Part shown: in pieces, positions 6,498 through 14,798 of the stretch
Numbering within the stretch: position 1 is the first letter of the stretch
Layout of the letters: every line of letters starts with the position of its first letter
DNA from: an uncultured Desulfuromonadales bacterium
GTDB taxonomy: Bacteria; Desulfobacterota; Desulfuromonadia; Desulfuromonadales; Geopsychrobacteraceae
DNA: 16,346 bases
Direction: 5' to 3'
NCBI GenBank assembly: GCA_945787295.1
Contig: CALZHQ010000065.1
Location: 1 to 16,346, forward strand
Position numbers and translations under genes: made by a program
Notes under the pieces: generated by a model
The model's input: only the letters and a program-made list of their open reading frames with translations
The model's database searches: none
Told to the model about the DNA's origin: nothing

Positions 6498-8699
6498 ATG
6501 AGAAAGCATGTAATGCTCCTCAGTATATTGTTGTTCTTTTGTTCGTTGCCCATTTTACCAGTATTAGCGGTGGAAAACAGCGAGGCAACATCTCAGAACC
6601 AACAAGCCCTCGCAACGTCTGCAGCGAATGACATTGCATCACTGTCCACCGTCAACATCGGTCGTCAGCGTGTCGATCTTGCAGGCAGCTCCGGAGTTGG
6701 CAAGGTCCGATATTTCACGCTGGATTCCCCCAAGCGACTCGTGGTTGATTTATACGGTGTCATGCCTGGAAATCATCCGCAAAGTTTTGATCTCGCCGAT
6801 GGATTCAGGGGGCTGCGGGTCGGGCCATACGAGGATAAAACCCGCTTTGTCTTTGATGTTGCCGGAAATGACTATCCAACCTTCAATGTCAATGTCAAAG
6901 ACAATCAGGTTGTGGTTTCCTGGCAGGCACCAAGTTCTATCGCCCGGCAGGCACGCTCTGAGGCGAAGATCGCCGGTTTTGGTCGGGTGACTGCCATTGA
7001 TTTCTCTACGGAAGCAGGAAAGTCTCAATTCCTTATAAGTACTGATGGGGCTATAGAAGCGACCCAGCCCGAAGCGTTTGGGGACAAGATTCAGTTTACG
7101 CTCAAGGACGCGACGATCCCCAGGGCCTTAAGGCGCGTTTTTGATACGCTTGCCTTCCCGAGTGCTATTTATTCGGTCACTCCCTATTTGATTAATCTCG
7201 CTGAAAAGCCGCAAGTTCGTTTTTCTGTCATCCTCAAGGGGAATGTTCCCTATGAGTTGAAGAAGGTTTCTGCGGGTTATCTCTTCACGGTCAACGATGG
7301 CCGATATGCGGTTGCGGCACCGCAGGAGTCAGAAATCATGCCTGTTCCTGTGGACGGTTTAAGCCAGGGGCAAGTGACAAGCACTGTGGGGCAGAGCCGT
7401 CTGGCTCCGCCTGCGACCGGTCCTTCATTCGCCGCCCCCACCGCAGCGATGATAGAGCAGATCGGTTCTGATACCAACGTCTATACAGGTGAAAAGATTA
7501 CCCTGGTTTTTGATAGTGCCGACGTTCGAAATATCCTGCAGCTGATCGCGGAAGTGAGTGAACTCAATATCATCGCCTCTGATGATGTGAAGGGGAATGT
7601 GACTCTGCGGTTGATTGATGTCCCCTGGGATCAGGCTTTATCTTTGATTCTGGACATTACCGGATTGGGGATGCTGCAGGAAGGCAATGTCGTTCGCGTG
7701 CTGCCGAAAGACAAAATCCGGACGATGAAAGAAGCCGAGCTTACAGCTGTCCGCTCGCAGGAAAAGCTGGAGCCGCTTACCACTGAAGTGGTGACGGTGA
7801 GCTATGCGGATCTGGGCAGTGTTGCCGGCCCGACGAAAGAAATTCTCAGCGAACGGGGCAGTATCACCGAGGACAGCCGCAACAAGCTGCTCATTATCAC
7901 CGATGTGCCCGCAAGAATTGAGAAAGCGAAAGAGCTGATCAATATTCTTGATACACCTGAGCGGCAGGTCATGATTGAAGCGCGCATTGTGCAGGTTAAT
8001 TCCAATTATTCACGTGACTTGGGCGTCAACTGGGTGATTTCAAGTTCTGAAGATCCAGGAGGTACACCAAGCTGGCAGGCGATTACCGGCGGTGGCGGAG
8101 GCTTCCTGGTTGATGTAACGAGTGAAGATCTTGGTTCTTATATCGCGACACCCGGCCTTGCACATCAGATGCGCATTGGACGGGCGCTCATTGACGATTT
8201 TATCCTAGATTTACAGATCTCTGCACTGGAATCTGACGGGAATGGTAAAGTCATCTCCACTCCCCGTGTGACAACCTTGAATGGCGAAAAGGCGCTCATC
8301 AGCCAGGGGACCTCGATTCCCTATCAGACCTCAGGCGCGGATGGTCCGAAAACCGAATTTGTTAATGCCGAGTTGAAGCTTGAAGTCACTCCGGTCATCA
8401 ACCCGGACAATTCCATCATCCTGGAAATTCTGGCGACGAACGATTCCCCTTCGTTAACCGCGGGCGCGACAGCCCCGAGTATCGACACCAAAAAGGCTGA
8501 GACCAAGGTCTTGATCAAAGATGGTGAAACGACCGTTATCGGTGGTATCTTTGTCGAGAATAATCAAGAGTCAGAAGAGGGGATCCCTGTTTTGATGCAT
8601 ATCCCGATTCTCGGCCATATTTTCAAATCGACCAAGACGCAGACAGTCAAGGATGAGCTTCTGGTGTTTATCACTCCACGAATTATCCAGGGGGAGTAA
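6498..8699 (+). CDS. pilQ: Type IV pilus secretin PilQ
   Basis: A 733-residue outer-membrane secretin that forms the gated channel for the pilus. I choose the ATG at 6498, 7 bases after AGGGG and directly at the signal peptide (cleavage expected after VLA, about residue 24); the frame is open upstream to a TTG at 6465. Domains in order: AMIN domain 1 (about 50-130, with VDLAGSSGVGKVRYFTLDS), AMIN domain 2 (about 150-255), an Ala/Pro-rich linker (about 270-320), N0/STN domain (about 325-395), N1 domain (about 428-485), and the secretin barrel (about 487-733) with STPRVTTLNGEKALISQG, IGGIFVENN and LLVFITPRII. AMIN domains bind peptidoglycan. It closes the pilMNOPQ unit and is followed by a strong terminator. 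Confidence 0.96.
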   Translation: MRKHVMLLSILLFFCSLPILPVLAVENSEATSQNQQALATSAANDIASLSTVNIGRQRVDLAGSSGVGKVRYFTLDSPKRLVVDLYGVMPGNHPQSFDLADGFRGLRVGPYEDKTRFVFDVAGNDYPTFNVNVKDNQVVVSWQAPSSIARQARSEAKIAGFGRVTAIDFSTEAGKSQFLISTDGAIEATQPEAFGDKIQFTLKDATIPRALRRVFDTLAFPSAIYSVTPYLINLAEKPQVRFSVILKGNVPYELKKVSAGYLFTVNDGRYAVAAPQESEIMPVPVDGLSQGQVTSTVGQSRLAPPATGPSFAAPTAAMIEQIGSDTNVYTGEKITLVFDSADVRNILQLIAEVSELNIIASDDVKGNVTLRLIDVPWDQALSLILDITGLGMLQEGNVVRVLPKDKIRTMKEAELTAVRSQEKLEPLTTEVVTVSYADLGSVAGPTKEILSERGSITEDSRNKLLIITDVPARIEKAKELINILDTPERQVMIEARIVQVNSNYSRDLGVNWVISSSEDPGGTPSWQAITGGGGGFLVDVTSEDLGSYIATPGLAHQMRIGRALIDDFILDLQISALESDGNGKVISTPRVTTLNGEKALISQGTSIPYQTSGADGPKTEFVNAELKLEVTPVINPDNSIILEILATNDSPSLTAGATAPSIDTKKAETKVLIKDGETTVIGGIFVENNQESEEGIPVLMHIPILGHIFKSTKTQTVKDELLVFITPRIIQGE

Positions 8700-8715
8700 A
8701 CGGATCTTTACCACG

Positions 8716-8749
8716 AAAAAAAGGGCAGGGAGACCTGCCCTTTTTTTTT
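8716..8749 (+). terminator. Strong intrinsic terminator after pilQ
   Basis: GGGCAGG (8723-8729), GAGA tetraloop (8730-8733), CCTGCCC (8734-8740) followed by nine T. Seven A precede the stem, so the helix can extend to 14 pairs and the element is symmetrical enough to work on either strand. It lies 17 bases after the pilQ stop and only 24 bases before aroB. Confidence 0.93.
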
Positions 8750-8773
8750 CTCGCCGGGCGTGATGGTACAGCC

Positions 8774-9853
8774 ATGGAAAAAATAATTGTTCCTCTTGAT
8801 GACCGCAGCTACTCCATTTTAATTGCTGAAAAGAACCTCGCGGAACTTGGGCAGCAGTTGGTTCGGCTCAACTTTCCACGTCGTCTCGCGGTTATTTCGA
8901 ACGCGAAGATTTCCAAACTTTATGGCCAGCAGGTCAAATCCGTTCTCGAATCAGCAGGTTTTTCCCTTCTTGAAATCAATTTGCCGGACGGAGAAGAATA
9001 CAAGACCCTCAAGACGCTTGAACTGATATACGATGCCCTGATTGAAGCGAATTTTGATCGCGGCTCAGGCCTGCTGGCACTCGGCGGCGGCGTGATCGGT
9101 GATGTGGTTGGTTTTGCGGCGGCGACTTTTTTGCGCGGTGTACCTTTTGTCCAGGTTCCCACAACTCTGCTGGCCCAGGTAGACAGTTCGGTCGGAGGAA
9201 AAACAGCTGTCAACCATCCGCTGGGAAAGAATCTCATCGGAGCTTTTTATCAGCCATCGCTTGTGTTGATCGACGTTGAGACGCTGGATACGCTTGAAGC
9301 CCGTGAAGTTGCGGCCGGTTTTGCCGAAGTTGTCAAGTATGGTGTCATCCGCGATTATGATTTTTTCTGCTGGCTGGAAAAAAACGTTTCAGAGTTGGCA
9401 AAACTGAACAAAAAAGCTCTGATTTCAGCGATAAAGAGATCTTGTCAAATCAAATCGGATATTGTAGAAGTTGACGAGAAAGAGGGCTCCATAAGGGCGT
9501 TTCTCAATTATGGTCATACTTTCGGACACGCCATCGAGGCATTGGCTGGCTATGGTGAGTGGAAGCATGGCGAAGCGGTTGCCGTCGGCATGGTGGTTGC
9601 CGCAAAAATTTCGCAAAGCCAAGGTATGTGCTCGCTGGACGATGTGCAAAGAATCACACAATTGCTTCAGGCTTTTAAGCTACCAACTGAACCACCTGAA
9701 TTTCCCCTGAAAGACTATCTTGCTGCCATGCAGCGTGATAAAAAAGTTAACCAAGGCACCTTGTCGCTGGTTTTGAATCAAGGCATCGGCGAGGTCGTCT
9801 TGAAAAAAGTTTCCGATATCTCAGCAGTCTTTTCCGAAGTTCTGACTCATTGA
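8774..9853 (+). CDS. aroB: 3-Dehydroquinate synthase AroB
   Basis: A 359-residue cytoplasmic enzyme of the shikimate pathway that converts DAHP to 3-dehydroquinate using NAD+ and a divalent metal. The NAD-binding part has GGGVIGDVVGFAAATFLRG (residues 104-122) and the adjacent PTTLLAQVDSSVGGKTAVN. Metal ligands are E185 (FAEVVKYG), H248 (GHTFGHA) and H265 (KHGEAVAVGM). Length is normal. The ATG at 8774 has no clear ribosome site. It lies just downstream of the pilQ terminator, so its transcription must come from read-through or from a promoter overlapping that region. aroK, which often sits between pilQ and aroB in proteobacteria, is absent here. Confidence 0.96.
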   Translation: MEKIIVPLDDRSYSILIAEKNLAELGQQLVRLNFPRRLAVISNAKISKLYGQQVKSVLESAGFSLLEINLPDGEEYKTLKTLELIYDALIEANFDRGSGLLALGGGVIGDVVGFAAATFLRGVPFVQVPTTLLAQVDSSVGGKTAVNHPLGKNLIGAFYQPSLVLIDVETLDTLEAREVAAGFAEVVKYGVIRDYDFFCWLEKNVSELAKLNKKALISAIKRSCQIKSDIVEVDEKEGSIRAFLNYGHTFGHAIEALAGYGEWKHGEAVAVGMVVAAKISQSQGMCSLDDVQRITQLLQAFKLPTEPPEFPLKDYLAAMQRDKKVNQGTLSLVLNQGIGEVVLKKVSDISAVFSEVLTH

Positions 9854-9862
9854 GAGGGTGCT

Positions 9863-10870
9863 ATGGCAGGACAAAGTCAGCAGAGTTCAATTCTGGGTAA
9901 AATTGCCGCCTACACCGAAATCCTGGCGAAAGATCCCAAATCAACGATTTTTGTTTCCCTGAGTGAAGCCTACCGTAAAATGGGCATGCTGGATGATGCC
10001 CGGCAGGTTGCAGAATCAGGTCTTGAGTATCATGCCGATTTCACCCCGGCCCATATCGTTCTGGCACGTATCCTCTGCCAGCAAGGGGATTATCCAGGAT
10101 CGGCACGACATTTTGAGCGCGCCCTGGCCCTGGATGAGATTAATCTTGCGGCTTTGGTGGGTTATGCCCGTTTGAACATAATTACCGGCACCGAGAGCCG
10201 AGCGCGTGAACTGCTGCTCGAAGCCAGGAAACACAGCCCTGCAGATCCGGTCATCAACAAATTACTCCTTTCGCTGCCGGAAGAATCACCGCCTGCCGAG
10301 TCGATTGTTTCTGAACCCGCAGCAGAGGCAGCAGCAGAAGCAGAAGCTGTGGTCACTGAAGCTGAAACGACTAAATCTCAGGCTGAGCCTGATGCTGAGG
10401 CAGAGGAAGAAGCAGATTCTACCTCCCCGGCTTTGGCTTCAGCGACTTTGGCGGATCTCTATCTAAAACAAGGGCTGGAAGGTCAAGCTCTTGAGATGTA
10501 TCGACAGTTGTCTGCGCAAGATCCGAATAACCTTGCCTTAAGGCGCAAGATCCGTGATCTGGAAGAAATGCTGACAGCTCCGCCTGCTCCTGGCATGGAT
10601 GCAGCTCTGGAGATTATCGAGGAGACTCCCAAGACAAACAAAGATACTGCGCAGACAACGGTTGATGTTGAAACCAGTGTACAAAACGATGCAGCTGAAG
10701 AACTTGTCTCCGCGGTCGCTGAGGACGAATTCGACGCCGTAGCGACCTCGAACATTGCGGTAGATCTGGCAGAAGAAGAGCCAGAGGTCGCCACTCTTAA
10801 CCATCAGGTTGTTCTTGAGCGCTTGAACCGGTGGTTAGAAAACATCCAGCAGAGGAGGAGGGATGTTTAG
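9863..10870 (+). CDS. Tetratricopeptide-repeat protein with acidic low-complexity linkers
   Basis: A 335-residue protein with a start supported by GAGAGGGTG. Three TPR-like helix pairs occupy about residues 27-128. An Ala/Glu-rich linker follows (about 138-188), then a fourth TPR (about 190-223, ATLADLYLKQGLEGQALEMYRQL), a second acidic, probably disordered stretch (about 238-310), and a conserved-looking amphipathic end (VVLERLNRWLENIQQRRR). No signal peptide, so probably cytoplasmic. TPRs bind proteins. The gene overlaps the Roadblock/LC7 gene by 8 bases and both sit between the pilus and shikimate genes, which suggests the two products act together, with the C-terminal helix or TPRs as a possible docking surface. 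The exact function is unknown to me. Confidence 0.85.
   Translation: MAGQSQQSSILGKIAAYTEILAKDPKSTIFVSLSEAYRKMGMLDDARQVAESGLEYHADFTPAHIVLARILCQQGDYPGSARHFERALALDEINLAALVGYARLNIITGTESRARELLLEARKHSPADPVINKLLLSLPEESPPAESIVSEPAAEAAAEAEAVVTEAETTKSQAEPDAEAEEEADSTSPALASATLADLYLKQGLEGQALEMYRQLSAQDPNNLALRRKIRDLEEMLTAPPAPGMDAALEIIEETPKTNKDTAQTTVDVETSVQNDAAEELVSAVAEDEFDAVATSNIAVDLAEEEPEVATLNHQVVLERLNRWLENIQQRRRDV
10311..10410 (+). repeat. Low-complexity GCAGCAGAA/GAGGCA tract inside the TPR gene
   Basis: A purine-rich run of GCAGAG, GCAGCAGAA and GCTGAG units encodes the Ala/Glu-rich linker at residues about 150-184. It is imperfect and in frame, so length changes by multiples of three would alter only the linker. 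Confidence 0.5.
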
Positions 10871-11222
10871 GGAGATTCTTGAAAAGATTGTCGCCGACAG
10901 CTCCGGGGGGATCGGCGCGGTTCTGATGGGGTATGATGGTATCGCCATAGATCAGTATGTTAACGAAGGCACGAGTCTCGACCTGAATCTGGTGGCGATT
11001 GAATATTCGAACGTGACCAAAGAGATACGTAAGGCCGCCGAGATTCTGAATACTGGTGAACTTCAGGAGGTCTCGATCAAGACAGCGCAGTATTATGTAA
11101 TTATCTACGCCCTGACCGATGAATATTTCGTCGCATTGACCCTCCAGCGGGATGGGAATTTCGGCCAGGGGCGCTACCTTTTGATGCGCGAGGCCGGACG
11201 ACTGCGTGAAGCTTTGGTTTAG
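10863..11222 (+). CDS. Roadblock/LC7 domain protein (MglB-like)
   Basis: A 119-residue single-domain protein of the Roadblock/LC7 superfamily. It opens with an [32 protein letters not shown] segment, the usual first helix and strand pair with the central glycines, then a long helix (residues about 45-62), strands [19 protein letters not shown], and a final helix. In Myxococcus, MglB of this fold is the GTPase-activating partner of MglA and sets pole identity, controlling type IV pili and motility. This protein is shorter than I recall for MglB, and no MglA-type GTPase is in the window. It has a very strong ribosome site (AGGAGGAGGG) inside the 3' end of the TPR gene. aroQ begins 2 bases after its stop. 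Confidence 0.85.
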   Translation: MFREILEKIVADSSGGIGAVLMGYDGIAIDQYVNEGTSLDLNLVAIEYSNVTKEIRKAAEILNTGELQEVSIKTAQYYVIIYALTDEYFVALTLQRDGNFGQGRYLLMREAGRLREALV

Positions 11223-11224
11223 CG

Positions 11225-11668
11225 ATGAAAATTCTGGTACTAAACGGACCCAACCTCAACCTGCTCGGCACCCGTGAGCCGGAAATTTATGGTCATGCGA
11301 CCCTTGCGCAGATCATGCAGGGTCTGAGCGCGGAGGCTGCGGAACGGAAGGTGACTCTCGAAACCTTTCAATCGAACCACGAGGGAGAGTTGATCGATCA
11401 GGTTCATCGCGCCGGACAGAAAAAATTTTCCGGAATCATCATTAACCCCGGCGGCTATACTCATACCAGCATTGCCCTGCGAGATGCCATCGCCGGTGTC
11501 GCTTTGCCCGTCGTAGAAGTCCACCTGTCAAATATTCATGCCCGGGAAAACTTTCGTCAGCATTCCTATATTGCTCCGCTGGCAATCGGTCAAATCTGTG
11601 GCTTCGGCGCCCTTGGCTACAGCCTGGCACTGCGTGCGCTTTGTCATCATTTGGCCGAGCGAGATTAA
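11225..11668 (+). CDS. aroQ: 3-Dehydroquinate dehydratase, type II (AroQ)
   Basis: A 147-residue dodecameric cytoplasmic enzyme that dehydrates 3-dehydroquinate, the AroB product, to 3-dehydroshikimate. Family motifs are [18 protein letters not shown] with R17 and catalytic Y22 in the mobile lid, [10 protein letters not shown] (residues 49-58), INPGGYTH with N74, and VVEVHLSN with catalytic H100, then R111. Length is normal. The ATG lies 2 bases after the Roadblock gene stop and has no good ribosome site of its own, so translation is probably coupled. With aroB it supplies two consecutive shikimate steps from one cluster. Confidence 0.96.
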   Translation: MKILVLNGPNLNLLGTREPEIYGHATLAQIMQGLSAEAAERKVTLETFQSNHEGELIDQVHRAGQKKFSGIIINPGGYTHTSIALRDAIAGVALPVVEVHLSNIHARENFRQHSYIAPLAIGQICGFGALGYSLALRALCHHLAERD

Positions 11669-11670
11669 AC

Positions 11671-12750
11671 GTGTACATGAGCCGGCTGGAGAAAGCCCGC
11701 TTGCTCATGCGGGATCATAAGCTTGATGCGCTGATTCTTTGGGGTCTGCCAAATATCCGTTATCTATGTGGATTTACCGGGACCGACGGAGTGCTCTGCC
11801 TGACTGCGGAGCAGTCTATTTTTCTGACCGATTCGCGCTATCAGGCTCAGGCCGAAGCTCAGGTCTGTGCTGAGAATAAGATTTGCTACAAGAACAAGTT
11901 TTCCGGCATCACCGACGTATTGCGTGAAGAAAACGCCAAACGGGTCGGTTTCGAGTCCGAAGCGATGACCGTTGCTGTGTATAATGAACTTCTGCTGCAG
12001 TCTCAAAATGGATTTGAATGGGTTCCCCTGAATGAAGAGTTAAAACCACTGCGAGCGACGAAGTCCGAGGCGGAGCTGGCCCCATTGCGTCAGGCGGCCC
12101 GTCTGAATCAACAGGCCTTCGAGCAGGTCCTCCCATCGATTCGTCCAGGTGTCAGCGAGCGCCAGGTGGCACTGGAGTTAGAGTTTGCACTGAAGCGGCT
12201 GGGCGGTGAGGCGAATGCCTTCGATTTTATCGTCGCCTCGGGAGCGCGCGGTGCTTTGCCGCACGGCGTGGCCAGCGACAAGCCGCTTGCAGCGGGGGAG
12301 CTTGTCACCATCGATTTCGGAACCAGGGTCGACGGCTATTACTCAGATGAAACGGTGACCCTGGCGTTGGGTGAAATTGATAGAAATCTTCGACAAATTT
12401 TTGCTATCGTGCTAAAAGCTCATGATTTAGCCCTTGCCGCAATAACTCCGGGCATGCCGATCCGCGATCTGGATGCGGTCGCCAGGGATTATATCTCCGA
12501 GCAGGGTTTTGGCGAGTACTTCGGGCACGGTTTGGGGCATGGCGTGGGGCTGGAAATACATGAATATCCCGCCGTCAACATGCGCACTGAAGCACCGCTG
12601 GAGGAGGGGATGGTGATCACCATCGAGCCTGGAATTTATATCCCCGGCACCGGTGGCGTCAGAATTGAAGATACTGTTGTGGTGACAGCCGCTGGCTTTG
12701 CATCATTAACCGGTATCCCCAAGCAGTTTCGGCAGCTTGCGGTCGCCTGA
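11671..12750 (+). CDS. Xaa-Pro peptidase, family M24B (aminopeptidase P/prolidase type)
   Basis: A protein of 359 residues from the GTG at 11671, which has GAGCGAGA at good spacing; the ATG at 11677, giving 357 residues, is the alternative, and the frame is open back to a TTG at 11641 inside aroQ. The N-terminal creatinase-like domain (about residues 1-130) carries the substrate-side fold. The pita-bread catalytic domain has all five dinuclear-metal ligands: D215 (VTIDFG), D226 (YYSDETVT), H290 in HGLGHGVGLEIHE, E319 (ITIEPGIY) and E333 (VRIEDTV). It removes or cuts next to proline in peptides in the cytoplasm. Substrate choice between dipeptides and longer peptides cannot be settled. It is often next to aroQ, efp and accB in bacteria; efp is missing here. 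Confidence 0.92.
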   Translation: MYMSRLEKARLLMRDHKLDALILWGLPNIRYLCGFTGTDGVLCLTAEQSIFLTDSRYQAQAEAQVCAENKICYKNKFSGITDVLREENAKRVGFESEAMTVAVYNELLLQSQNGFEWVPLNEELKPLRATKSEAELAPLRQAARLNQQAFEQVLPSIRPGVSERQVALELEFALKRLGGEANAFDFIVASGARGALPHGVASDKPLAAGELVTIDFGTRVDGYYSDETVTLALGEIDRNLRQIFAIVLKAHDLALAAITPGMPIRDLDAVARDYISEQGFGEYFGHGLGHGVGLEIHEYPAVNMRTEAPLEEGMVITIEPGIYIPGTGGVRIEDTVVVTAAGFASLTGIPKQFRQLAVA

Positions 12751-12774
12751 TCGGCGCTGCAGCGATGACGACCT

Positions 12775-12803
12775 GGCTGCCGACCGGCAGCCTGATTTGT
12801 TTT
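12775..12803 (+). terminator. Hairpin with T-rich tail between the M24 peptidase and accB
   Basis: GGCTGCC (12775-12781), loop GACC, GGCAGCC (12786-12792), then TGATTTGTTTT. The tail starts with TGA before the T-rich part, so it may be a partial terminator or attenuator rather than a full stop. It lies 24 bases after the peptidase stop and 25 before accB. Confidence 0.55.
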
Positions 12804-12828
12804 AGAACGCATCCCAGGAGGAAGAAAC

Positions 12829-13308
12829 ATGGAAATCAAAGACCTCAAAAGTCTCATCAAGATGGTGACCGAAACCGACATCACCGAATTCAAGCTGGAA
12901 AACAAAGAAGAAAAAATCCATATCAAGCGTGGCCAGGATAAAGAGATTGTCCACGTTGCGGCACCCGCTCCGGCAGTTGCTGCCGCCCCGGTCGCTGCAC
13001 CGGTTGCGGCGCCTGCGGCAGCGGCCGGGGCGCCTGCAGAGGTCTCTGCCGCTGCGGGCAATGACAAATACGAGGCGATTCCCTCCCCGATTGTTGGCAC
13101 TTTTTACCGCAAACCTTCGCCAGATGCTGCCCCCTTTTCCGAGGTTGGTGATATTGTCGAAGCCGGTCAGCCCCTCTGCCTGGTCGAGGCGATGAAGCTG
13201 TTCAATGAAATCGAGGCCGAGTTCAAATGTAAAATCGTCGAAATCGTCAAGGATGATGGATCGCCGGTTGAGTACGGCGAGACTCTCTTCCTGGTCGAGC
13301 GGCTCTAA
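12829..13308 (+). CDS. accB: Acetyl-CoA carboxylase biotin carboxyl carrier protein AccB (BCCP)
   Basis: A 159-residue carrier whose biotin swings between the biotin carboxylase AccC and the carboxyltransferase AccAD in the first step of fatty-acid synthesis. The N-terminus (MEIKDLKSLIKMVTETDITEFKL) is the usual BCCP dimer/AccC-binding part. An Ala/Pro-rich flexible linker covers about residues 43-74, and the biotinyl domain about 80-159. The biotinylated lysine is K123 in VEAMKLFNEIEAE; the usual motif is EAMKLMN, so F replaces the second M. The start has a near-perfect AGGAGG 7 bases upstream. accC follows after 71 bases. Confidence 0.96.
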   Translation: MEIKDLKSLIKMVTETDITEFKLENKEEKIHIKRGQDKEIVHVAAPAPAVAAAPVAAPVAAPAAAAGAPAEVSAAAGNDKYEAIPSPIVGTFYRKPSPDAAPFSEVGDIVEAGQPLCLVEAMKLFNEIEAEFKCKIVEIVKDDGSPVEYGETLFLVERL

Positions 13309-13346
13309 ATCCTGGTTGTCAGGTTTGTTGACTTCCTAACCCCGAC

Positions 13347-13367
13347 CGGCGACAGCCGATCTGTTTT
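13347..13367 (+). promoter_or_regulatory. Small hairpin plus TGTTTT in the accC leader
   Basis: CGGC (13347-13350), loop GACA, GCCG (13355-13358), then ATCTGTTTT just before the GGAG ribosome site of accC (13368-13371). The surrounding sequence copies part of the accB leader (CCGACCGGC, AGCC, TGTTTT in the same order). The hairpin is weak; a role as an attenuator between accB and accC is a guess. Confidence 0.3.
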
Positions 13368-13379
13368 GGAGCTTAGACG

Positions 13380-14717
13380 ATGTTTCATAAAATACTGATT
13401 GCCAATCGTGGTGAGATCGCCTTGCGGATCATCCGGGCCTGCAAAGAGCTCGGAATTAAAACGGTTGCGATCCATTCCGATGTTGACAGCGATGCCCTGC
13501 ACGTCAGTCTGGCCGATGAGAGTATCTGCATCGGCCCGGCCGCCAGCAGCGCCAGTTACCTGAACATGAAAGCGATCATCAGTGCCGCCCAGATTGCTGA
13601 CGCTGATGCCATCCACCCCGGCTACGGGTTCCTGTCGGAAAACGCCGAGTTTGCCGAAATCTGTGAGCAGTGCGGGATTACCTTTATCGGGCCCACGGCG
13701 GAAAACATGCGGCGCATGGGGGATAAGATCTCCGCCCGGCAGACCGTTACCGAAGCGGGCGTGCCGATCCTCCCCGGCACCAACGAGAGCATCGAGTCCG
13801 TCGAGGAAGCCAGAAAGATCGCAGACGAGATCGGCTACCCGGTGATCATCAAGGCCTCGGCCGGCGGCGGCGGCCGGGGGATGAAGATTGTGCACTCGCC
13901 GGCATCGCTGCCCAATGCCCTGGCGACCGCTCGAACCGAGGCTCAAGCCGGATTCGGCAAGGCGGATGTCTATATCGAGAAGTTCTGTGAAAATCCACGG
14001 CACGTTGAAATTCAGGTGCTCGGCGACAAGCACGGCAACGTCATCCATCTGGGCGAGCGCGACTGCTCGATTCAGCGGCGCCATCAGAAGCTGATCGAAG
14101 AGGCCCCCTGTCCGGTGCTGTCCCCGGAGCTTCGCGAGAAGATGGGTGCTTCGGCTGTCGCCGCCGCCAAGGCGGTCGGTTATTCCAGCGCCGGGACCGT
14201 CGAGTATCTGCTCGACAGCGACGGCAGCTACTACTTCATGGAGATGAACACCCGCGTCCAGGTCGAACATCCGGTCACCGAAATGGTCACCGGGGTCGAC
14301 ATCATTAAAGAGCAGATCAACTCGGCCGCCGGTATCCCGCTGCGTTACCAGCAGTCCGACATCAAGATCAGTGGGCACTCCATCGAATGCCGGATCAACG
14401 CCGAAGACCCGGTCAAATTTACCCCGTTCCCGGGCAAGATCACCGGGTACCATACCCCAGGCGGCATGGGAGTGCGGGTTGAGAGCGCCCTCTATCATGA
14501 ATATACGGTGCTGCCGCACTACGATTCGATGATCGGCAAGCTGATCGTCCATGCCGAAACCCGTGATGAGGCGATCAAGCGGATGGCCTGCGCCCTCGAT
14601 GAATACATCATCGAAGGGATCAAGACCACCATCCCCTTCCATCAGAAGATGATGGCCAACAAGGATTTTATCGACGGCAACTTCGATACTAACTTCCTGG
14701 AGCGGGTCAAGCTCTAG
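13380..14717 (+). CDS. accC: Acetyl-CoA carboxylase biotin carboxylase subunit AccC
   Basis: A 445-residue ATP-grasp enzyme that carboxylates biotin on AccB with bicarbonate and ATP. It has an N-terminal preATP-grasp domain ([17 protein letters not shown], residues 4-20; [10 protein letters not shown], 79-88), the ATP lid with K159 and the glycine loop at 162-167, the [13 protein letters not shown] segment (208-220), and the catalytic [15 protein letters not shown] (287-301) with E288, N290, R292 and E296. The C-terminal domain is complete. The start is supported by GGAG 8 bases upstream. Its third codon positions are richer in G and C than those of the pil genes, as expected for a highly expressed core gene. 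It closes the accBC pair and is followed by a hairpin. Confidence 0.97.
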   Translation: MFHKILIANRGEIALRIIRACKELGIKTVAIHSDVDSDALHVSLADESICIGPAASSASYLNMKAIISAAQIADADAIHPGYGFLSENAEFAEICEQCGITFIGPTAENMRRMGDKISARQTVTEAGVPILPGTNESIESVEEARKIADEIGYPVIIKASAGGGGRGMKIVHSPASLPNALATARTEAQAGFGKADVYIEKFCENPRHVEIQVLGDKHGNVIHLGERDCSIQRRHQKLIEEAPCPVLSPELREKMGASAVAAAKAVGYSSAGTVEYLLDSDGSYYFMEMNTRVQVEHPVTEMVTGVDIIKEQINSAAGIPLRYQQSDIKISGHSIECRINAEDPVKFTPFPGKITGYHTPGGMGVRVESALYHEYTVLPHYDSMIGKLIVHAETRDEAIKRMACALDEYIIEGIKTTIPFHQKMMANKDFIDGNFDTNFLERVKL

Positions 14718-14743
14718 GTCCAGAAAAAGCAAAAAGCGCAGCT

Positions 14744-14782
14744 GACAGGCGGGGCTGGTCCCCGCCTGTCCTGTTTCCTCCT
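14744..14782 (+). terminator. Strong 11-bp hairpin after accC
   Basis: GACAGGCGGGG (14744-14754), loop CTGGT, CCCCGCCTGTC (14760-14770), followed by CTGTTTCCTCCT. The stem is perfect and GC-rich, but the T tract is poor, so termination may be partial. It lies 26 bases after the accC stop and 28 bases before the mqnA start. Confidence 0.65.
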
Positions 14783-14798
14783 CAGGGTTGAGCCTGGT

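Noticed and set aside
10311..10410. The GCAGCAGAA-rich tract as a CRISPR or tandem repeat array
   Set aside because: Units are short, imperfect and in frame within the TPR gene, encoding an Ala/Glu linker; there are no spacers.
12636..13100. A 154-codon minus-strand frame over the start of accB, rich in Ala and Gly
   Set aside because: It is the complement of the Ala/Pro linker codons of AccB; low complexity and no start context.
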